From Clostridium sp. MD294 (GTDB lineage: Bacteria > Bacillota > Clostridia > Lachnospirales > Anaerotignaceae), in the NCBI RefSeq assembly GCF_000364165.2, contig NZ_CP097810.1:1986130-2050129 (forward strand): DNA of 64,000 nt. The letters are read 5' to 3'. The position numbers were made by a program, and so were the translations under genes. Shown in pieces: positions 35,870-44,419 of the stretch (within the stretch, counting starts at the first letter, position 1; every line of letters starts with the position of its first letter). Under the pieces are notes generated by a model. It saw nothing but the letters and a program-made list of their open reading frames with translations, was not told where the DNA came from and searched no databases.

Positions 35870-37240
35870 TTAAATTAATTCTTTTTTCTTCCAACTATTT
35901 AATTCATATAATATTAATGTAATAGCTAATAAAAATGCTAGAATATCTGCAATAGGAGCAGATATTAACGCACCATTTATACCATATTTTGAAGAAAGAA
36001 TAATAGAAAGAGGTATTAAAAATAATATCTGGCGACAAACGGAAATAATAAGAGCTTTGGCAGGTTTTCCTATTGCTTGAAAAAAAGAAGATGTCACAGT
36101 AGGAATTCCATAAATAAAAAATGCCATCATATAAAAATGGTAACAATGAACAGCAAATGAGATATAATATTCTTGCTCATTGCTAACAAAAAGTGCAGCA
36201 ATTTGTGCTGGGAAAAATTGATATATAAACCACCATATAATTGAAATAACTAATGCAATTATAACAGCAGTACAATAGGTTTGTTTTACTCTTTTATATT
36301 GTTTTGCTCCATAATTAAAACCATTGATAGGTTGTGTTCCAGAAGAAACACCTACAAACATAGCATGAGCAATTTGGTATACTTTCATCATAGTACCATA
36401 ACAAGAAAGTGCAATATCACTACCATATATCGTATCAGTACCATAATATCTCATTATATTATTCATAGCAATTTGAGTACAAGCTGTTGCAATTTGAGTA
36501 ATAAAACTAGGAATACCAAGTGACAAAATTTTGACAGAAGTATGTAAATCAAATGCCATATTTTCTTTTTGAAATGTAATATTTTGAAAACGAGGTATAT
36601 AATAAATACAAATAATACCAGATACAATTTGGCCTAGTATAGTAGCTATAGCAGCTCCTTGTACTCCCATATGAAAATAAAATATGAAAATGGGGTCTAA
36701 TATAATATTAATCACAGCACCAATCATCATAGCTTTCATAGTATATTTAGGGTTTCCATCAGAACGAATAATAGCAGTAAATGCAACATTAAATATCATA
36801 AAAGGTAATCCAAACAATATTATTCTTGTATATTGTAATGCAGAAGGTAATATTGTTTCTGTTGCACCACAAAGTAACAATAACTCTTTTAAAAATAAAT
36901 TTCCTAATAATACAATAGATAAACCACATAAAATTAAGAGAAGAAAAGCATTTCCAAAACATTTATCAGCTTTTTGTTGTTCTTTTCTTCCAAGATATAA
37001 ACTAATACGAGCGGCACAGCCATCTCCTATTAAAAGTGCCAATGCAGTACATACTATAGAGAAGGGAAAAGAAATATTAGTAGCTGCAATACCTGTAATA
37101 CCTACACCTTGCCCTACAAATATTTGGTCAACAATATTGTATAAATAATTTACCATTAATGTAAGTGTAGTAGGAACAGAAAATTTTAATAATAATTTTG
37201 GTATACTTTCCGTTGCTAGAGGATTTACTTTTACTTCCAT
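35870..37240 (-). CDS. MATE-family transporter under an FMN riboswitch
   Basis: A 456-aa, 12-helix MATE protein; the two halves share P-(A/S)-x(n)-G patterns (LLKFSVPTTLTLMVNYLYN; IFVGQGVGITGIAA). MATE proteins exchange substrates with Na+ or H+. The upstream FMN riboswitch says the gene answers to flavin level, so import or export of riboflavin or a flavin-like compound is the natural inference; no direct evidence exists in the sequence. ATG 37240 is preferred, with AGGAAGTG before it; the longer frame to 37285 runs into the riboswitch terminator. Confidence 0.88.
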   Translation of the reverse strand: MEVKVNPLATESIPKLLLKFSVPTTLTLMVNYLYNIVDQIFVGQGVGITGIAATNISFPFSIVCTALALLIGDGCAARISLYLGRKEQQKADKCFGNAFLLLILCGLSIVLLGNLFLKELLLLCGATETILPSALQYTRIILFGLPFMIFNVAFTAIIRSDGNPKYTMKAMMIGAVINIILDPIFIFYFHMGVQGAAIATILGQIVSGIICIYYIPRFQNITFQKENMAFDLHTSVKILSLGIPSFITQIATACTQIAMNNIMRYYGTDTIYGSDIALSCYGTMMKVYQIAHAMFVGVSSGTQPINGFNYGAKQYKRVKQTYCTAVIIALVISIIWWFIYQFFPAQIAALFVSNEQEYYISFAVHCYHFYMMAFFIYGIPTVTSSFFQAIGKPAKALIISVCRQILFLIPLSIILSSKYGINGALISAPIADILAFLLAITLILYELNSWKKKELI

Positions 37241-37278
37241 AAAAAACACTTCCTTTCTTTTCTTTTTTACAAAATAAA

Positions 37279-37305
37279 AAAACATCGTTTATAGTACGAT
37301 GTTTT
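37279..37305 (-). terminator. Riboswitch-controlled terminator
   Basis: On the minus strand, stem AAAACATCGT/ACGATGTTTT and T-run just before the MATE gene. Its 5' arm lies inside 37294-37309, which can pair instead with 37355-37370 (16 bp with one wobble), an antiterminator next to the aptamer. Confidence 0.8.
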
Positions 37306-37375
37306 AATAGAATTTTCTTCTATAACCTATATGAAAGAGAAGAAAAATAATTGATATTAAAACATCATACAATTT

Positions 37376-37485
37376 TTCTTCTCCCGTCCAGACTTTACTG
37401 TCGGCTTCGGAATAAAACCGAATTCTGCATGAAATGCTTGCGGGCTATTACCGCCGGTAGGATATTACCATTTTTGAAGAAAATA
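37376..37485 (-). promoter_or_regulatory. FMN riboswitch (RFN element)
   Basis: Minus strand. The conserved RFN core is clear: CTACCGGCGGTAATAGCCCGC, GCAGAATTCGGT...CCGAAGCCGACAGTAAAGTCTGG, and the closing stem TTCTTC/GAGAAGAA. The P2 segment is shorter than usual. It is followed by mutually exclusive antiterminator and terminator helices, so FMN binding should stop transcription of the MATE gene. Confidence 0.9.
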
Positions 37486-37550
37486 TTATAAAATTATATA
37501 TTAATTATAATATAACATTATTTTTTTGTCAATTTACTATATTTCTCTTT

Positions 37551-38243
37551 TCAATATCTTTTCCATTCTTCTAAATCTTTTTGAAATTGTTCCTTATCTG
37601 AAAGGTAATCAAGCCATTCTTGATAAAATTCACTAAAATTGTGTGCAATAACAGCATAAGCTCCTTCATTATCTGTAGTAAGTATTTGTCCACGCATTTC
37701 TCCTGATATAACAATTCCAAAGTCAAATTGGCAACCATGTGTTCCAAGTACAAAAAAGCCATTTGTATCACATAAATCTGTATCAGGTATGAAAAAGCCA
37801 TTTTCATCACAACTATCTTCGTCATCAAATTTTTTATATATAAAATATTTGTCTGGATTTTTTTTATAAAATTCTTTTGACACAGTACAATATTCTTCTA
37901 CTTCTTCTAATTGCATTTGTCTTGGTGTAAAAGAATTTGAAAGGCTACATCGATAGGCTTCTTTAAATTTTTCGATACTTGGACTGTTACCTTTCATTAA
38001 AAAATCTGTAAATGGCCATATTCCGTAATCAGGGCCTGCTCCTCCATCACCAACTTCTGTAATAAATTGAAAATAATCTTCTGGTAATTTAAAACCATAT
38101 TTTTGCTCTACTCCTTGAACAAAAGACTTTCTTATAGGGGGATTAAGAACATAACGATGTTTTGATGAACCAAATATTTCACAATTTTTATCAATTTGAT
38201 GTGCTTGATTAAGTATTTTTACTACTTCTTCTCTTTTAAACAT
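37551..38243 (-). CDS. SMI1/KNR4 (SUKH) family protein
   Basis: A 230-aa soluble protein of the SUKH superfamily, with YGFKLPEDYFQFITEVGDGGAGPDYG (about 30-55) as the family core and an acidic C-terminal part. SUKH proteins commonly act as immunity proteins against polymorphic toxins; no toxin gene is nearby. It is the last gene inside the pdaB element, 86 bp from the right junction and reading away from it, the position often held by accessory cargo. AGGTGAT site before ATG. Confidence 0.82.
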   Translation of the reverse strand: MFKREEVVKILNQAHQIDKNCEIFGSSKHRYVLNPPIRKSFVQGVEQKYGFKLPEDYFQFITEVGDGGAGPDYGIWPFTDFLMKGNSPSIEKFKEAYRCSLSNSFTPRQMQLEEVEEYCTVSKEFYKKNPDKYFIYKKFDDEDSCDENGFFIPDTDLCDTNGFFVLGTHGCQFDFGIVISGEMRGQILTTDNEGAYAVIAHNFSEFYQEWLDYLSDKEQFQKDLEEWKRY

Positions 38244-38308
38244 AAAATATCACCTCAATATTATTTTATCATAAAATTTATAATAAAAAAGACACATAAC
38301 AAATAAAT

Positions 38309-38333
38309 CGTACTTATTTATATGCACACTGGG
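38309..38333 (+). other. attR: right recombination junction
   Basis: Element arm CGTACTT (38309-38315), six bases, ATGC (38322-38325), ACAC and the core TGGG (38330-38333). pdaB coding sequence resumes at the core. Confidence 0.75.
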
Positions 38334-38920
38334 GTGCAGATGACACAGATGAACTTTTAAGAATATTAGATAAAAACGATGTAAAAACAACATTTTTTAT
38401 GTGTGGTTATTGGGTAGAAGATTATCCAGAAGAAGTTAAAAAAATTGCAGAAGCAGGGCATGACTTAGGAAATCATTCTGCAACACACCCTCATATGAGC
38501 CAGCTTACAAAAGAACAGATTAAACAAGAATTACAAACAGCACATCAAAAAGTAAAAGATTTGACAGGGGTAGATATGGAGCTATTTCGTCCTCCTTTTG
38601 GAGAATACGATAATAAAACAATAGAAGCAGCACAAGAAACAGGATATTATACAATACAATGGGATGTAGATAGTTTAGATTGGAAAGAACTAGGAGCAGA
38701 ACATGAAATAAATCAAGTATTAAATCATAAGCATTTAGGAAATGGTTCTATTATATTGTTTCATAATGATGCAAAATACACACCTCAAGTTTTAGACAGT
38801 ATTATAAAAGGATTAAAACAAAAGGGTTATGAAATTGTGCCAATTTCTGAAATAATCATAAGAGATAATTACGAAATAGACCATGAGGGAAGACAAAAAC
38901 AAAAATCTTCTGACAATTAA
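38330..38920 (+). pseudogene. pdaB: 3' part of the interrupted PdaB-like deacetylase gene
   Basis: 196 codons continuing the gene begun at 24146: WGADDTDELLRILDKNDVKT completes motif 1, then GNHSATHPHM (metal-binding His pair), RPPFGEYD, IQWDVDSLDW and LFHNDAKYT follow, the complete NodB order. No start codon or ribosome site of its own precedes the core; the first ATG (38399) lies after motif 1, so the fragment alone could not give an active enzyme. Reading frame is intact to the stop, which suggests selection still acts on it. Confidence 0.9.
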
Positions 38921-38999
38921 CAACAAAATATATTGCTTTCTACTTATAAAATACATACAATAATAGAAATAATATTTATTTTATAAGGGAGGGTTATTT

Positions 39000-40613
39000 T
39001 TGGAATTAAAATTCGATAGTCAAAAATATATATATCCATCAATAAGAAAAGTAGTATATGGTAAAAAAGGTATGGTTTGCACTTCTCAACCTCTTGCTGC
39101 ACAGGCTGGTTTAGATATGTTAAAAAAAGGAGGAAATGCTATTGATGCAGCTATTGCTACAGCAGCTTGTTTAACAGTAGTAGAACCTACTTCAAATGGC
39201 TTAGGAAGTGATGCTTTTGCACTGATATGGAAAGAAGGAAAGTTATTAGGATTAAATGCCAGTGGTATGTCACCAAAAAAAATTACAGTAGAAGAAGTAA
39301 AAAAACAAGGCTATCAAAAAATGCCTTTTTGGGGTTGGCTCCCTGTTACCATACCAGGTGCAGTAGGTGCATGGGCAGAACTTTCTGAAAAATATGGAAA
39401 ATTACCATTTGAAACATTATTACAGCCTGCAATTTCTTATGCAAAAGAAGGCTTTGCTGTAACACCTACCATTGCAAGACTTTGGGAAAAATCTTTTCAA
39501 ACTTATAGCAAAGAATGTAAGGAAGCTGTATTTGATGAATGGTTTCGCATTTTTGCTCCAAAAGGAAGAGCCCCTTTTGTGGGAGAGATATGGAGTGCTC
39601 CATATCATGCCAAAACATTGGAAGAATTAGCTCAAACAAAATGTACTTCTTTTTACAAGGGTGCATTAGCTGATAAAATAGATGACTTTTCAAAAACAAC
39701 AGGTGGTTATTTAACAAAAGAAGATTTAAAAAATTACGCACCAGAGTGGGTAGAACCTATTTCTATCAATTATAAGGGGTATGATGTTTGGGAAATACCT
39801 CCAAATGGTCATGGTATTGTAGCATTGATGGCATTAAATATCATAAATGGATTTGATATAAAATATAGAGAATGTACTGATACCTATCATAAACAAATAG
39901 AAGCTATGAAATTGGCATTTGAAGATGGAAAAAGATATATAAGTGATAAGCGTTTTATGAAAGTTACAACACAACAACTTCTTTCTACTCAGTATGCTGA
40001 AAAAAGACGACAAGAAATAGGAGAAAAGGCTATTTTTCCAAAACATGGAAATCCTTATTGTGGCGGCACTGTATATCTTTGTACTGCAGATGAACAAGGT
40101 AATATGGTTTCTTACATTCAAAGCAATTATGAAGGTTTTGGTTCTGGAATTGTAATACCTGATACAGGTATTGCACTACATGACAGAGGTGCTAATTTTT
40201 CATTAGATGAAACAATGGAAAATTGTATTGCTCCATGTAAAAAACCTTATCATACAATTATTCCAGGATTTTTAACAAAAGATGAAGAAGCAGTAGGAGC
40301 TTTTGGTGTTATGGGTGGCTTTATGCAGCCACAAGGTCATATGCAAACAATTATGAATTTAATTGATTTTCATATGAACCCTCAAGAAGCTTTAGACGCA
40401 CCTAGATGGCAATGGCTAGGCGACAAAAAAATCGCCTTAGAAAGAACATTTCCTTATGCTATTACAGAAGAATTAGTAAGAAAAGGGCATAATGTTATAG
40501 TAGAGGCAGAAAATATTGATTTTGGTAGAGGGCAAATTATATTGCGTCAAAAAAATGGTGTATTAGTTGGTGCAACAGAACCTAGAGCAGATGGTATCGT
40601 TGCTGTTTGGTAA
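39000..40613 (+). CDS. ggt: Gamma-glutamyltransferase family protein
   Basis: A 537-aa Ntn-hydrolase that should mature by autocleavage before Thr357 in CGGTVY; typical segments are GGNAIDAAIATA near the N-terminus and a DAPRW-(x)-W block near the end. It would transfer or hydrolyse gamma-glutamyl groups of glutathione-like peptides. No signal peptide is visible, so it is probably cytoplasmic, unlike E. coli Ggt. TTG start with a GGAGGG site 7 bases upstream. The paralogue gene at 40676 follows after 62 bp. Confidence 0.9.
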   Translation: MELKFDSQKYIYPSIRKVVYGKKGMVCTSQPLAAQAGLDMLKKGGNAIDAAIATAACLTVVEPTSNGLGSDAFALIWKEGKLLGLNASGMSPKKITVEEVKKQGYQKMPFWGWLPVTIPGAVGAWAELSEKYGKLPFETLLQPAISYAKEGFAVTPTIARLWEKSFQTYSKECKEAVFDEWFRIFAPKGRAPFVGEIWSAPYHAKTLEELAQTKCTSFYKGALADKIDDFSKTTGGYLTKEDLKNYAPEWVEPISINYKGYDVWEIPPNGHGIVALMALNIINGFDIKYRECTDTYHKQIEAMKLAFEDGKRYISDKRFMKVTTQQLLSTQYAEKRRQEIGEKAIFPKHGNPYCGGTVYLCTADEQGNMVSYIQSNYEGFGSGIVIPDTGIALHDRGANFSLDETMENCIAPCKKPYHTIIPGFLTKDEEAVGAFGVMGGFMQPQGHMQTIMNLIDFHMNPQEALDAPRWQWLGDKKIALERTFPYAITEELVRKGHNVIVEAENIDFGRGQIILRQKNGVLVGATEPRADGIVAVW

Positions 40614-40675
40614 AAAAATGGGAAAGAATTGACAAAAACAATCATATACATAGTGGTATAGGAGGTGTATACCAC

Positions 40676-41683
40676 ATGGTTAAGTTTTTAAAAAGATGGG
40701 GTATTATCATTTGTATTGCTTTTGCAATATTTACAATATTTACCATAAAAACATATGGTGTTGTAGAACAGATTACATCAGATATGTTAGAAAATCCAAA
40801 CGATGAAAAAAATAAACAAAATATTGCTAGAATTGTATTAAATGATACAGGAAGAAATGTAACTTTTTCTCCTAATGAAGTATTAGAAATTACAGTATAT
40901 CAAGGAGATTTATTAGGAAATGGACAACAACAAGCAGTAATTGCATTATCTTTTGGACTAAAAAATACAGTTTTAGCAGCTTATACAAAAGATAAAACAG
41001 GAGAAAATTATACATATATAGATGATGTAGGAGATTTTTTTGATGTTAGAGATGTTTTATTTTTACCTTTAAATAGTGATGGTACAAATATTATGATTGT
41101 AAGAGAATATGCAAATCAAAATATTGGTGCTTACGAACGTTCTTCTTTTTTAAAAGGCTATATTTGGGACGACAAAAATCAAATGTTTCAAAATGTTCTA
41201 AATGTACCAGAAGGTATTGAAGTGACATGGAATGGCAGTTGGGACACCTCTGGAGAAGAACGTTGGCAAAAAATTGAAGAACGTTCAGAGTTTTCATCAG
41301 GAGAAAATAATGAGAATAATCCTACATTAAAATTAGTACAATATCAAGCATATAAAATTTCAGAAAGTACAGATAAAGACAATATTCCAGATGAAAGTAC
41401 ATTTTATACTGCAAAAAATCGTGTAGTAAATCAAAATTATTATTGGGACGATAACTGGAAAAGATTTATACTTTCTGAAAAAAAAGATAAGGCAACAGGA
41501 GAAAAAGTTGCTATAATAGAAGATTATTCTGCTTCGCCTTATGTTTTAGTAGAAGAATATAATAATATGGCAAATAATGTAGCAATACAAAGACCAAATG
41601 GTACTATAGAAATTGTACCAAGTAATACACTTTGGGAACTAGATGGTACACCAGCACAAAGTACATTTTTTGCTTATGAATAA
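40676..41683 (+). CDS. Uncharacterised membrane-anchored protein, paralogue of the protein at 16018
   Basis: A 335-aa protein with one N-terminal transmembrane helix (about 7-24) and an outside domain. It shares with the 16018 protein the FLKGY-W, P-D-x-STFYTAKNR, YYWDDNWKRFIL and TGEKVAIIEDY blocks across most of its length. The first half (LEITVYQGDLLGNGQQQAVIAL) resembles repeat-like beta structure of exported proteins. No named family recognised. ATG 40676 follows TAGGAGGTG; the open frame begins at 40607 inside ggt. Confidence 0.78.
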   Translation: MVKFLKRWGIIICIAFAIFTIFTIKTYGVVEQITSDMLENPNDEKNKQNIARIVLNDTGRNVTFSPNEVLEITVYQGDLLGNGQQQAVIALSFGLKNTVLAAYTKDKTGENYTYIDDVGDFFDVRDVLFLPLNSDGTNIMIVREYANQNIGAYERSSFLKGYIWDDKNQMFQNVLNVPEGIEVTWNGSWDTSGEERWQKIEERSEFSSGENNENNPTLKLVQYQAYKISESTDKDNIPDESTFYTAKNRVVNQNYYWDDNWKRFILSEKKDKATGEKVAIIEDYSASPYVLVEEYNNMANNVAIQRPNGTIEIVPSNTLWELDGTPAQSTFFAYE

Positions 41684-41716
41684 AGTCATATACAAAAGGA
41701 AATGGATATAGTATAA

Positions 41717-41752
41717 TAAAAAAGGAGTGGAAAAATCCATTCCTTTTATTTC
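41717..41752 (+). terminator. Rho-independent terminator
   Basis: Stem AAAGGAGTGGA/TCCATTCCTTT (one wobble) followed by TATTT. Confidence 0.7.
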
Positions 41753-41781
41753 AATAAATATAAAGAGAGGATAATATTACT

Positions 41782-42921
41782 ATGGAATTTCAAATTGGAC
41801 CTATTCGTCCACCAAGTGAGGCAAACAGTTTGTTACTTCGTGTTACAGAAAATTGCCCTTGGAATAAATGTAAATTTTGTATGTTGTATAAAACAAAACA
41901 ATTTCATACTCGAACAGTAGAGGATATAAAAAAAGATATAGATGCTATGGCATATTATCGTGATGAAATACAAAAATATAATAGCAACGGAAAACTAGAT
42001 ATTTCTTCTATTCAAAAAGAATTTGATAAATTATCTACATCAACTGAAAAAGAATGTTATTATATGGTTTTTCATTGGATAACAGAAGGAGGCTGTCATT
42101 CTATATTTTTGCAAGATGCGAATACTCTTGTATTAAAAACAGAATGGCTTACAGAAATTATAAAATATATTCGTCAAAAATTGCCTGAAATAAAACGTAT
42201 TACATCTTATGGTAGAGCAGATACGTTATGTCGAATAACACAAGAACAATTTTATCAATTAAAGTCAGCAGGATTAGACAGAATTCACTCAGGTTTTGAA
42301 ACAGGTGCCGATGATATTTTACAGTTAATTGGAAAAGGAACTACTCAAAAACAACAAATAGAAGGCGGAAAAAAAGTAAAACAAGCTGGTATTGAACTGT
42401 CTATTTATTTTATGCCAGGTGCTGGCGGAGAAAAATATTCTGAAAAAAATGCTATTGAAACAGCAAATGTAATTAATGCTGTCAATCCAGACTTTGTAAG
42501 ACTGAGAACGTTTGTTGTAAAAAGTGGTTCTCTTATGGAAGATTTAGTAAAATCTGGAGAATTTGTAGAATGTAGTGATATACAAAAATTGCTAGAAATT
42601 AAAATAATGTTAGAACATATTCAAAATTGTAATGGTTATTTAGCAAGTGACCATATTATTAATTTATTGCAAAATGTAAATGGATATTTAGATAAAGATT
42701 TAAATGATATGATAGATTATATCAACTCCTTTTTATCATTACCTAGACAAACACAAAGAAAGTATCAAATTGCTAGAAGAATGGGATTTGCAGGAGATTG
42801 GACAATGATAAATAAACTAGATACACAACATCAATATACTATAGAACAATATGAAAAAAATATACCTGATGGAGAACAATTTGAAAATTTATTAAAACAA
42901 TATATGGATTATTATATTTAA
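41782..42921 (+). CDS. Radical SAM protein
   Basis: A 379-aa radical SAM enzyme. The cluster motif is Cys25-x4-Cys30-x2-Cys33 (CPWNKCKFC), a spacing found in some HemN/Elp3-like radical SAM groups instead of the usual CX3CX2C. A GGCHSIFLQDANTL block and SGFETGADDIL (SAM-binding) follow. Substrate unknown. A small Cys-rich membrane protein follows after 18 bp and may be co-transcribed. Confidence 0.85.
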   Translation: MEFQIGPIRPPSEANSLLLRVTENCPWNKCKFCMLYKTKQFHTRTVEDIKKDIDAMAYYRDEIQKYNSNGKLDISSIQKEFDKLSTSTEKECYYMVFHWITEGGCHSIFLQDANTLVLKTEWLTEIIKYIRQKLPEIKRITSYGRADTLCRITQEQFYQLKSAGLDRIHSGFETGADDILQLIGKGTTQKQQIEGGKKVKQAGIELSIYFMPGAGGEKYSEKNAIETANVINAVNPDFVRLRTFVVKSGSLMEDLVKSGEFVECSDIQKLLEIKIMLEHIQNCNGYLASDHIINLLQNVNGYLDKDLNDMIDYINSFLSLPRQTQRKYQIARRMGFAGDWTMINKLDTQHQYTIEQYEKNIPDGEQFENLLKQYMDYYI

Positions 42922-42939
42922 TTAAAGGAGAATTTTATA

Positions 42940-43101
42940 TTGGGAAATATTATTACAATAACTATACTTCTTTTTTTAGTATTTTGTGTAATACATTATC
43001 AATATACTAAAAAAAAGAGAAAAAAAGAAAATTGTGGAGAAGGGTGTATTCATTGTCCTTTTCATAATGATTGTCATAACAATAAAACAAAGGTGCAGTA
43101 A
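42940..43101 (+). CDS. Small Cys-rich membrane protein (FeoB-associated-like)
   Basis: A 53-aa frame from TTG 42940, with AAGGAG 9 bases before it. One transmembrane helix (about 3-19), a basic stretch, then a Cys/His cluster CGEGCIHCPFHNDCH (about 32-46). The layout resembles FeoB-associated Cys-rich membrane proteins, but no feo gene is present, and a redox or metal-binding partner of the radical SAM enzyme is equally possible. Its stop lies in the terminator stem. Confidence 0.65.
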   Translation: MGNIITITILLFLVFCVIHYQYTKKKRKKENCGEGCIHCPFHNDCHNNKTKVQ

Positions 43102-43122
43102 CCAAAATACTGCACCTTTATT
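43089..43122. terminator. Bidirectional terminator
   Basis: A 12-bp stem AAAGGTGCAGTA/TACTGCACCTTT between the Cys-rich protein gene and the convergent ddh. Confidence 0.8.
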
Positions 43123-43124
43123 TA

Positions 43125-44114
43125 TTATAATAATGTATTTCTTAATATTTCTCCTGTTTTTGGAGAAAGCATAGCAGGTGCAATATCAAATACTGTTTTT
43201 GCACCATATTCACCTTTTTGTGCAAGACGATAAGCAGCTCTTGCATAAGCAACTAAAACACTGCCTGTAAACTCTGGATTAGAATTTAATTTTAAAGAAT
43301 ATTCAATAACATGATTATTTGCACCGTTATTTGTGCTACCACTATGAATTACAAAACCGCCATGTGCCATTTTACTATGATTTTTTTTCAATTCTTCTTC
43401 TGAAATAAAATTTACTGTTGTATCATAGTCAGAAAAATAATTTGGCATTTCTTTTATTGTTTTTTCAATTTCTGCTAAATCAGCACCATCTTCTGCTACA
43501 ACATAGCAAAGACGAGTATGTTTTTGGCGAGTTGTTAATTCTGGTAAATTTCCGCTTCTTGCTGCCTCTACAGCACTTTCCACAGGTACAGTATATTGAA
43601 TACCATTTTTTACGCCTTTTACACGTCTAATTGCATCAGAATGGCCTTGACTTACACCTTTTCCCCAGAATGTATAATATCCTCCATTTGGCAATATAGC
43701 ATCTCCATACAGTCTATTGATAGAAAATAATCCTGGATCCCAACCAACAGAGATAATAGAAGTGTTGTTATTTTGAGAAGCAGCATCGTTTACTGATTTA
43801 AAATATTCTGGTATTTTTGCATGAGTATCAAAACTATCTACTGTATTAAAAAGAGCTGCCATTTCTGGTCCTTGTACTGGCAAATCTGTTGCAGAGCCTC
43901 CACAAAGTATAACAACGTCTATATCGTTTTTTAAAGAAGCAGCATCTGATATATTCATTACTTTTGCATCTACTGTGTTAATTTGAATGCTTTCAGGGTT
44001 TCTTCTTGTAAAAACAGTTGTTAATATCATATCTTTATTTTGTGCAATAGCAGCTTCTACGCCACGACCAATATTACCATAACCTGCAATGGCTACTTTT
44101 ATTTTTTCATTCAT
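43125..44114 (-). CDS. ddh: meso-Diaminopimelate D-dehydrogenase
   Basis: A 329-aa enzyme making meso-diaminopimelate from tetrahydrodipicolinate by NADPH-dependent reductive amination, the one-step route to lysine and cell-wall DAP. The N-terminal Rossmann fold has AIAGYGNIGRG; SVGWDPGLFSINRLY and GHSDAIRRVKGV are family segments. It implies direct-type (DAP) peptidoglycan. ATG has an AAGGAGGAA site. Monocistronic. Confidence 0.95.
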   Translation of the reverse strand: MNEKIKVAIAGYGNIGRGVEAAIAQNKDMILTTVFTRRNPESIQINTVDAKVMNISDAASLKNDIDVVILCGGSATDLPVQGPEMAALFNTVDSFDTHAKIPEYFKSVNDAASQNNNTSIISVGWDPGLFSINRLYGDAILPNGGYYTFWGKGVSQGHSDAIRRVKGVKNGIQYTVPVESAVEAARSGNLPELTTRQKHTRLCYVVAEDGADLAEIEKTIKEMPNYFSDYDTTVNFISEEELKKNHSKMAHGGFVIHSGSTNNGANNHVIEYSLKLNSNPEFTGSVLVAYARAAYRLAQKGEYGAKTVFDIAPAMLSPKTGEILRNTLL

Positions 44115-44378
44115 TTTTTGTTCCTCCTTATTTGGTAAAATATGAAAAAATTATATCATGTCGGAAAAAGATAGTATACTGTAAATTTTGATAAAATTTT
44201 TTCTATTTTTATAAAGAGTTTATGGAATTTTTTGAATAAATATCTTTTCTATATAGTATTAAAATATATATTATTTAAAAACAAGAGAAAAAAAAAGAAT
44301 ATAAAAGATATAATAATAAAATAATATAAATTTATAAAAATATTTTATAATATTATGAAATTTAACGGAATATAATAT
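44115..44378. other. Intergenic region between ddh and groESL
   Basis: Very AT-rich, 264 bp up to the groESL promoter. It must hold the ddh promoter on the minus strand, but no clear match was found; no gene seen. Confidence 0.5.
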
Positions 44379-44410
44379 TTGCATAAATGGAAAACAATGT
44401 ATACTATAAT
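44379..44410 (+). promoter_or_regulatory. groESL promoter region
   Basis: TTGCAT (44379-44384) with TATACT (44400-44405) or TATAAT (44405-44410); spacing is 15 or 20 bp, so the exact pair is unsure. It lies just before CIRCE. Confidence 0.5.
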
Positions 44411-44419
44411 AACTAGGAA

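Larger units (their letters stand above)
24347..38333 (+). mobile_element. Serine-recombinase element of 13,983 bp inserted in pdaB (skin-like intervening element)
   Basis: The boundaries are the shared TGGG at 24347-24350 and 38330-38333, where pdaB is split in frame. The inner flanks, joined as in a circle, make an imperfect palindrome: CGTACTT-n6-ATGC-n10-GCAT-n6-AAGTACG (38309-38333 joined to 24351-24369). The restored gene has TGCA-n8-TGCA about the same centre, pointing to TG (24347-24348/38330-38331) as the crossover dinucleotide. A large serine recombinase lies just inside the left end. Contents: recombinase, PHP phosphatase, yerC, pcrA, ligA, stalk-domain protein, unknown protein, hemerythrin/receiver protein, MATE transporter with FMN riboswitch, SMI1/KNR4 protein. 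Housekeeping cargo is unusual for such elements. Confidence 0.85.

Noticed and set aside
36684..37148. 154-aa plus-strand frame
   Set aside because: Lies antisense within the MATE gene; no ribosome site and no recognisable family.
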